64,000 bases of DNA from Brevibacterium siliguriense (GTDB taxonomy: Bacteria; Actinomycetota; Actinomycetes; Actinomycetales; Brevibacteriaceae). Shown here one piece after another: positions 58,580 to 64,000 of the stretch. The stretch lies in contig NZ_LT629766.1 in the NCBI RefSeq assembly GCF_900105315.1, forward strand, positions 124,001 through 188,000. The letters run 5' to 3'. The translations under genes were made by a program, and so were the position numbers. Below the pieces are notes generated by a model. It saw only the letters and a list, made by a program, of their open reading frames with translations, did no database searches and was not told where the DNA came from. Positions within the stretch are counted from its first letter, which is position 1. Each line of letters begins with the position of its first letter.

Positions 58580-59914
58580 TCAGCCGATCAGCGGACGCTC
58601 CTTCGGCAGTTCGTAGCGGATGGGGCGCTCGCGCAGGGCCAGGCCGGATGCCACGGTCACCGGTCCCAACCTGCCGAGCGCCATGGTGAGGATGAGGACG
58701 ATCTGGCTGGGGGCGGACAGATCCGCGGTGATCCCGGTCGACAGGCCGACCGTTCCGAAGCCGGAGATGACTTCGAAGAGGACCCGGCTGAGGCCGAATC
58801 TCGGGTCGAAGAGCAGGATGACCATCGTCGCGAGCAGCACCCACCCCAGGGCCAGGACGATGACCGTCGTCGCCTGCCGGTGCACGTCTCGGGAGATGCG
58901 ACGACCGAACAGGGTGACGGACCGGCCGCCGCTGACCTCCGTCCAGGTCGTCGCCGCGAGCACGGCCATCGTCGTGATCTTCACGCCGCCCGCCGTGCCC
59001 GCCGGTCCGCCGCCGATGAACATGAGGACGTCCATCCCGAACCACGTCGCGGTGTGCATCTGGCTGATGTCGATCGAGTTGAACCCGGCCGTGCGCGTGA
59101 TCGTCGATTGGAACGCCGCCGCCTGGACCTTCCCCCACGCATCGAGGTCGCCCGTCGTCGCGGCGTTGTTCCACTCGATCACGGCGATGAAGACGGTGCC
59201 GCCGATAAGCAGAACCGGGGTGAGCACGACCATGATCCGCGTCGTCAGACCCCATTTCAGCGGGGTCCGGTACCGCCGGACGAGTTCGATGAGGACGGGA
59301 TAGCCGAGCCCGCCGAGGATGACCGCCAGCCCGATCGGACCGCAGATGAGTGGGTCGGCCACATAGTCGACGAGGCTGTCCTGGCGCAGCCCGAAGCCGG
59401 CGTTGTTGAACGCGGAGATCGCGTGGAAGATCGCATCCCAGAGTGCCGCCGTGACGGGTTCGTCGTAGTGGAAGAAGAACCGGCAGAACAGCACCGAGGC
59501 GACCACGAGCTCCGCCCCGACGGTCAGTGCCGTGATGCGCAGCACGAGCGGTTTGACACCGCCGATCGCGTCGCTCTTCGTCTCTGAAGCCACGGATTGG
59601 CGGAGCCGCAGGCCGGCCTTACCCGCCAGCAGCAAGGCGAGCAGAGCGGTGAGCAGGAGCACGCCGAGACCGCCGACCTGGATGAGGCAGATGATGACGA
59701 TCTGGCCGAAGAGAGTGTAGTCCTGACCGGTGTCGAGGACGACGAGCCCGGTGACGCTGAGCGCCGAGGTGGCGGTGAACAGGGCCTTGAGCAGCGAGAT
59801 GCCGCCGTCAGCGACGGTGGCCGCCGGAGTCATGAGCAGAGTGGTACCGGTGACCAGTGCTGCCAGGTAGCCCGCGATGACGCGGACGATCGCTGAGCGA
59901 TGTGAGCTGTGCAC
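58580..59914 (-). CDS. Potassium uptake membrane subunit KtrB (TrkH family)
   Basis: About 444 residues with the four-repeat MPM membrane pattern of Trk/Ktr/HKT channels. Selectivity-type loops are seen in ATSALSVTGLVVLDTG, SAFNNAGFGL, GGPAGTAGGVKITTM and ISGFGTVGLSTG. It imports K+, usually Na+-coupled or gated by KtrA. Divergent from the APC permease. Fits, with ectoine, a role in osmotic adjustment. Confidence 0.93.
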   Translation of the reverse strand: MHSSHRSAIVRVIAGYLAALVTGTTLLMTPAATVADGGISLLKALFTATSALSVTGLVVLDTGQDYTLFGQIVIICLIQVGGLGVLLLTALLALLLAGKAGLRLRQSVASETKSDAIGGVKPLVLRITALTVGAELVVASVLFCRFFFHYDEPVTAALWDAIFHAISAFNNAGFGLRQDSLVDYVADPLICGPIGLAVILGGLGYPVLIELVRRYRTPLKWGLTTRIMVVLTPVLLIGGTVFIAVIEWNNAATTGDLDAWGKVQAAAFQSTITRTAGFNSIDISQMHTATWFGMDVLMFIGGGPAGTAGGVKITTMAVLAATTWTEVSGGRSVTLFGRRISRDVHRQATTVIVLALGWVLLATMVILLFDPRFGLSRVLFEVISGFGTVGLSTGITADLSAPSQIVLILTMALGRLGPVTVASGLALRERPIRYELPKERPLIG

Positions 59915-60080
59915 TCACGCAATGTAGCACCATCGGACCGGAATGAAACCATCCGCAGTCAACTCACCGGTAACGGTCAGAATCCTGCTACTCTGCCTTA
60001 TCGGAACACCGCGGGACCACACGTGCCCGCAGCACGACCCGCATCTGATCGTCCATCCACAGAGAAGTGTCGAGGAAACC

Positions 60081-61535
60081 ATGAGTCAACCGCAGACGGC
60101 AACAACAGATCGAGATCACGGCTTCGTCAAAGCCCTCGGCTCGATCGATGCGCTCTTCATCGGCTTCGGTGCCATGATCGGCTTCGGCTGGGTCGTCCTC
60201 ACCGGTGAATGGCTGTCCGGCGCCGGCACCATGGGCGCCATCCTCGCATTCGTCGTCGGCGGCATCATCATGTGCTTCGTCGGCACCGTGTACTCCGAGC
60301 TCGTGGCCGCCATGCCGCATGCCGGAGGTGAGCACAACTACCTCATCCGTGCGATGGGGCCACAAGTCTCCCTCTTCGGCTCATGGGCGATCACCGGCGG
60401 CTACATCAGCGTCGTCATGTTCGAAGCTGTGGCCGTGCCGAAGACGGCCCTCTACCTGTTCCCTGACCTCGAATTCGTCAAACTGTGGACGATCGCCGAC
60501 TTCGATGTGTACCTGACCTGGGCCCTCGTCGGCACGGTCACCGCGATCATCATCTCCTGGATCAACATCCGCGGTGTGAAGGTCGCCTCACTCGTGCAGA
60601 CCTTCGTCGTCTCCTTCCTCATCATCGTCGCCCTCATGCTCTTGGCCGGCGGTCTCACCGGCGGCGACGCGGCCAATGCCGAGCCGCTGTTCACCGGGGG
60701 CGGGTCCGGTTTCATCGCCGTCGTCGCGGTCGTCCCGTTCCTCTTCGTCGGCTTCGACGTCATCCCGCAGTCGGCAGAGGAGATCAACCTGCCTCCGGCG
60801 AAGATCGGCAAACTCGTCGTCGCCTCGGTGTTCTTGGCAATCGCCTTCTACGTAATCATCATCTGGATGACCTCGCTGGCCATGCCTGCCTCGGAACTGG
60901 CCACCCACGACCTCGTCACCGCAGATGCGCTCACAGCCATGTTCAACTCCGCCATCTGGGGCAAACTCGTCATCGCCGGTGGTCTGGCCGGCATCATCAC
61001 CTCGTGGAATGCCTTCCTCATGGGGTCGTCTCGCCTCATGTGGGCGATGGCCGTGGCCGGAATGATCCCGGCCTGGTTCGGCAAGCTGCACCCGCGCTAC
61101 CGCACCCCCGTCAACTCGATCCTCTTCATCGGTGCGCTCTCGGCTCTGGCACCGTTCCTGGGCTCTGCGGCACTAGGCTGGATCGTCGATGCGGGTTCGC
61201 CGGCGATCGTCATCGCCTACTTCCTCGTCAGCGTCGCTTTCCTCGTCTTGCGCAAGCGCGAACCGGCGATGGACCGTCCGCTGCGCATCGGCGGCAAGGG
61301 CAACTCCGGTTTCGCCATCGGTGTCGTCTCGGCAGTGCTCACGCTCGTCCTCTTCGTCCTCTACCTGCCGATCACCCCGGTCTCTGCGCAGCTGGCGTGG
61401 CAGTCGTGGGCGATGTTCGGACTGTGGCTGGCCATCGGCATCGTGTTCATGTTCCGGCTGCCGCGCGGCGTCAAAGCCGGCCCGAACGCGGAGAACGAGC
61501 TCCTCGCGAAGGTGCGTGCCCTCCGCGGCAGGTGA
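60081..61535 (+). CDS. APC family amino acid permease
   Basis: About 484 residues and 12 hydrophobic segments: FVKALGSIDALFIGFGAMIGFGWVVLTGEWLSGAG at the start, and PFLFVGFDVIPQSAEEINLPPAKIG in the middle, as in APC amino acid/polyamine carriers. The ATG at 60081 follows GAGGAAACC; a longer start at 59943 is less likely. Substrate unknown. Downstream lies an inverted repeat, then the convergent GcvT-like gene. Confidence 0.9.
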   Translation: MSQPQTATTDRDHGFVKALGSIDALFIGFGAMIGFGWVVLTGEWLSGAGTMGAILAFVVGGIIMCFVGTVYSELVAAMPHAGGEHNYLIRAMGPQVSLFGSWAITGGYISVVMFEAVAVPKTALYLFPDLEFVKLWTIADFDVYLTWALVGTVTAIIISWINIRGVKVASLVQTFVVSFLIIVALMLLAGGLTGGDAANAEPLFTGGGSGFIAVVAVVPFLFVGFDVIPQSAEEINLPPAKIGKLVVASVFLAIAFYVIIIWMTSLAMPASELATHDLVTADALTAMFNSAIWGKLVIAGGLAGIITSWNAFLMGSSRLMWAMAVAGMIPAWFGKLHPRYRTPVNSILFIGALSALAPFLGSAALGWIVDAGSPAIVIAYFLVSVAFLVLRKREPAMDRPLRIGGKGNSGFAIGVVSAVLTLVLFVLYLPITPVSAQLAWQSWAMFGLWLAIGIVFMFRLPRGVKAGPNAENELLAKVRALRGR

Positions 61536-61567
61536 TTGCGGGATCCCCTGCTTCGCGCTGCTGGTCG

Positions 61568-61718
61568 CGCATCCCTCACCCTTGATCGCGCTCCGCACCG
61601 ACGCCGGCACCCCGCAACCTCAGCGACACATCACCCCTTTGCACCGAGGTGGTGAGCCGCGAAGAGTGCGGGGTGCTGCACTGTCTGCAGGAAAAGCCGC
61701 TGAGGGGTGAGGGATGCC
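61568..61718. repeat. Large imperfect inverted repeat
   Basis: GCATCCCTCACCC (61568-61580) pairs with GGGTGAGGGATGC (about 61706-61718). Inside, GCACCCCGCA (about 61609-61618) pairs with TGCGGGGTGC (about 61670-61679), so two ~60-base halves are related in inverted orientation. No T-tract is near, and it lies in the gap between convergent genes. Confidence 0.65.
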
Positions 61719-61832
61719 TCCAATCCCAACGAGACGTTTTGATACTGCCGGTGCGTGATGCCGACATGCGAACGCGGCCGCCGGTGCTGCGCAACGGCGA
61801 CCGCGCTCGGTCCTGGGGCAGCGGGAGTCGCC

Positions 61833-63137
61833 TCAGACAGCGGCGTCGAGGCCGCGCATCTTCAGACGCTCACGCTGGTTGGGGTTCACACTCGGGCGGA
61901 ACGGCATCTCGACCACCTCGGCGCGAACCGGGACTCCAGGAGTATCTGCGAACGGCTCCGGCAGATGCACCCAGTATTCGGTGCCGAGCTCGGTCGCCGA
62001 GACCGGCACGTGCGCCATCGCGATATTCGCTTCGAGTTCCGGCGAATACCACGGCGAGGTCACGTACCCGACTGCCTCTCCGTGGGCGGAAGCGGAAACG
62101 AGCCAGAAGTCGGGTGCATAGTCTGTGATCGGCTTCCCGCCGACCAGCAGTCCCACCAGCTGCGTGCGATACGGCGGGGTTCCGGCTTCGATCAGCCCGC
62201 GCACCTCCTCGAGCCTGGCCTTGCCGATATAGTCGACCTCCTTCTTCCGCGGCACCTGATACGACAGGTTGACCTGGAACGGGAGCGTCTCGAAGTCCAT
62301 GTCCTGGCCCCACGAGAGGATGCCCGCGGCGATCCTGCGGTGGTGGCTGGGGGCAACGACCTTGAGGTTGTAGGGTTCGCCGGCGGCCAGGACGGCGTTC
62401 CACATATCCTCGGCGTACTTCGTCGCATCCTTGAGATAGATCTCGTAGCCCTTCTCTCCGGTGAATCCGGTCTGGGAGATGATGACGTCGCGGCCGCCGA
62501 CCTGAGCCTCCATGAGTCCGAAGCTCGGCAGTGTGCGCCCCTCCTCCCCGACGAGGTCGGCGATGACGTCGACGGACTTCGGGCCCTGGACCTGCACGGG
62601 GGCGACGTCGATCTCGCTGATCGTGACGTCGAATCGGCCGCCCACGTTGACCCCCTGCAGCCAGAGCATGAGGTCGGTGTCGGAGAGGCTGAACCAGAAC
62701 TCGTCGATGCCGACCCGCAGCAGGATCGGATCGTTGAGGATGCCGCCCGCCTCGTTGCACAGGATGACGTAGCGGGCACGCATCACCGGGATCTTCGTTG
62801 CGTCACGGGTGATGACGAAGTTGACGAAAGCCTCGGCGTCGGGACCCTTGACCTGGATCTGCCGTTCGACGGCGACGTTCCACAGGGTCACATCGTTGAC
62901 GAGGGACTGGTACTCGGCCATCATCCCGCCCTCGTCGCGGGGGATGTAGCCGCGCGGGTGGTACATCCGGTTGTAGATCGACGCCCGCCAGCAGCCCTGC
63001 TGCATGGACAGCTCCCAGTAAGGGGACTTGCGGACACGGGTGTCGATGAGCATTTCGACCGGGGTCGGGCCGGACTGACGTAGGTTGATCGGGACCTGCC
63101 TGTCACTTTGGTCCACTGTGGGGACGTTCTTGTCCAT
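61833..63137 (-). CDS. GcvT-family tetrahydrofolate-dependent demethylase-like protein
   Basis: About 434 residues. It has the T-protein-like fold (GcvT N-terminal and C-terminal barrel) but is divergent from the true GcvT: YNRMYHPRGYIPRDEGGMMAEYQSLVNDVTLWNVAVERQIQVKG, ISQTGFTGEKGYEIYL, RIAAGILSWGQDMD. Related proteins are DmdA (DMSP demethylase) and LigM (vanillate O-demethylase), which transfer methyl groups to THF. It is divergent from an MTHFR-type gene, which suggests a C1 transfer to folate. ATG 63137 follows GGGGGAG; the substrate is not known. Confidence 0.82.
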   Translation of the reverse strand: MDKNVPTVDQSDRQVPINLRQSGPTPVEMLIDTRVRKSPYWELSMQQGCWRASIYNRMYHPRGYIPRDEGGMMAEYQSLVNDVTLWNVAVERQIQVKGPDAEAFVNFVITRDATKIPVMRARYVILCNEAGGILNDPILLRVGIDEFWFSLSDTDLMLWLQGVNVGGRFDVTISEIDVAPVQVQGPKSVDVIADLVGEEGRTLPSFGLMEAQVGGRDVIISQTGFTGEKGYEIYLKDATKYAEDMWNAVLAAGEPYNLKVVAPSHHRRIAAGILSWGQDMDFETLPFQVNLSYQVPRKKEVDYIGKARLEEVRGLIEAGTPPYRTQLVGLLVGGKPITDYAPDFWLVSASAHGEAVGYVTSPWYSPELEANIAMAHVPVSATELGTEYWVHLPEPFADTPGVPVRAEVVEMPFRPSVNPNQRERLKMRGLDAAV

Positions 63138-63167
63138 GGTGCTCCCCCTGCTCACACAGTTTTATAT

Positions 63168-63194
63168 TATGGAACTCAATTCCCATATCATGGG
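63168..63194. promoter_or_regulatory. AT-rich dyads between the demethylase-like and MTHFR genes
   Basis: TATGGAA (63168-63174) and TTCCCATA (63180-63187) form a dyad around CTCAA, and CCCAT (63182-63186) with ATGGG (63190-63194) forms a second. The GGAA-N5-TTCC form resembles IclR-type operators. The region likely controls both divergent genes. Confidence 0.55.
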
Positions 63195-63281
63195 TACAAT
63201 GAGTGTAGGATCGAAGATCCCGGGACGCAAGGAACTCGCACATGCGAGTTTCATGAATCGACCTCCGAGAAGGAGACGAGG

Positions 63282-64000
63282 ATGTCACAGTCAACGCTGC
63301 GCAGGCTGTTGAGCACCGCCCGCTACGAAGTTCTGCCCACGGCCGGGATCGTCGAACGCATCGAGGAGTACGTGGCACCCGGCCGCGAGATCACGGTGAC
63401 AGCGTCGACGGGGCTGACTCTCGAGGCGACGCTGTCCACAGCCGAGCAGCTCCAAGCTCTGGGCTTCCGCGCCGTGCCCCACCTGGCCGCGCGGATGATC
63501 CACGGCAGACCCGAGCTCACGGAGGTCGTCGATCGCCTCGCCGAGGCGGCCGTGGACCGGATCTTCGTCCCCGCGGGGGACGCCACTCCCCCGGCCGGCG
63601 GGTACGTCGGAGCGCACGACCTCCTCGTCGATCTCTCATCCATGGCCGCACCGTTCCGCCATATCGGCGTCAGCGCCTACCCGGAATCGCATCCGATCAT
63701 CCCCGACGATGTGACAGTCCAGGCCATGTGGGACAAACGCGACTACGCCACACACCTGGTGTCGAACCTGTGCTTCGACCCGGCCCTCATCGCCTCGTGG
63801 GTGGGCAGGGTGCGATCGCGCGGCATCGAACTGCCGCTGGTCCTCGGCATCGCCGGCAAGGTGGAGTTGGGAAAGCTCGCCCGAGTCGCGACGAAGATCG
63901 GGGTGGGCGAATCCACGCGGTTCCTGCGCAAGAACACGGCGACGTTCACGCGGATGGCCAAGCCCGGCGGTTACAACCCTCGGAAGTTCCTCGACAAGAT
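63282..64000 (+). CDS. Methylenetetrahydrofolate reductase-family protein, partial
   Basis: The first 239 codons are present; the gene runs off the window. The barrel start ITVTASTGLTLEATLSTAEQLQALGFRAVPHLAARMIHGRPEL and the ending IPLVLGIAGKVELGKLARVATKIGVGESTRFLRKN-type stretch fit the MTHFR family but not classical MetF closely. AAGGAGACGAGG precedes the ATG. A copy of the dispersed 14-mer (63537-63550) encodes LAEAA in frame. Divergent partner: the GcvT-like demethylase. Confidence 0.8.
   Translation, partial: MSQSTLRRLLSTARYEVLPTAGIVERIEEYVAPGREITVTASTGLTLEATLSTAEQLQALGFRAVPHLAARMIHGRPELTEVVDRLAEAAVDRIFVPAGDATPPAGGYVGAHDLLVDLSSMAAPFRHIGVSAYPESHPIIPDDVTVQAMWDKRDYATHLVSNLCFDPALIASWVGRVRSRGIELPLVLGIAGKVELGKLARVATKIGVGESTRFLRKNTATFTRMAKPGGYNPRKFLDK

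Noticed and set aside
61755..63083. A 442-codon open frame antisense to the GcvT-like gene
   Set aside because: Shadow frame; the minus-strand reading has clear family motifs and a ribosome-binding site.

Overview
The window is high-GC, densely coded DNA from an actinobacterium. The gene set (ectoine, urease, glyoxylate shunt with a RamB-like regulator, siderophore uptake, KtrAB, an MhuD-like heme-degrading enzyme) best fits a salt-tolerant Brevibacterium or close relative. This is an inference, because no rRNA gene is present. I saw no tRNA, CRISPR array, transposase or phage gene.

Layout, left to right. 0-2.2 kb: an alanine/glycine:cation symporter and a small unknown protein. 2.4-5.0 kb: ectoine synthesis (ectA, ectB, ectC, minus strand). 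5.6-12.3 kb: glycine/serine breakdown (gcvP-gcvT, gcvH, sdaA) behind a glycine riboswitch whose downstream hairpin buries the gcvP ribosome-binding site. 12.4-18.4 kb: an SDR, a DUF1990-kinase fusion and a CoA-transferase/acyl-CoA dehydrogenase/SDR operon. 18.6-21.2 kb: a YtcJ-like amidohydrolase and a membrane protein. 21.2-31.3 kb: urease genes ureA-B-C-F-D-G followed by a five-gene ABC importer, probably for nickel. 31.3-37.1 kb: an accessory-looking stretch with an AbiEi/DUF559-like protein, an amidase operon (AmiC-like sensor, FmdB, frameshifted FmdA) and a divergent MarR regulator, interspersed with three copies of an unusual 21-bp-period repeat element. 37.1-41.1 kb: an iron-siderophore ABC importer behind an IdeR/DtxR-type box. 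41.2-46.8 kb: an inositol-phosphatase family enzyme, a small HTH protein, a D-lactate dehydrogenase-type FAD/Fe-S enzyme and a universal stress protein. 46.9-51.7 kb: malate synthase, isocitrate lyase and a divergent RamB-like regulator. 51.8-57.6 kb: an FAD oxidoreductase, an orphan DNA methyltransferase, a TetR-controlled ABC exporter and the MhuD-like enzyme. 57.7-61.5 kb: KtrA/KtrB potassium uptake and an APC permease. 61.8-64 kb: a GcvT-family demethylase-like protein divergent from an MTHFR-family protein that is cut by the window end.

The genes suggest life on amino acids, short-chain acids, urea and amides under changing salinity. Glycine is cleaved or converted to serine and pyruvate. 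Two-carbon growth uses the glyoxylate shunt. Ectoine and K+ uptake handle osmotic stress, and iron comes from siderophores and possibly heme.

The most unusual sequence-level signals are non-coding: (i) a 14-mer, GCCGCCTCGGCGAG, recurring in intergenic gaps and in flexible parts of proteins; (ii) a long palindrome present twice; (iii) three elements made of 21-bp units around a shared 17-bp core.
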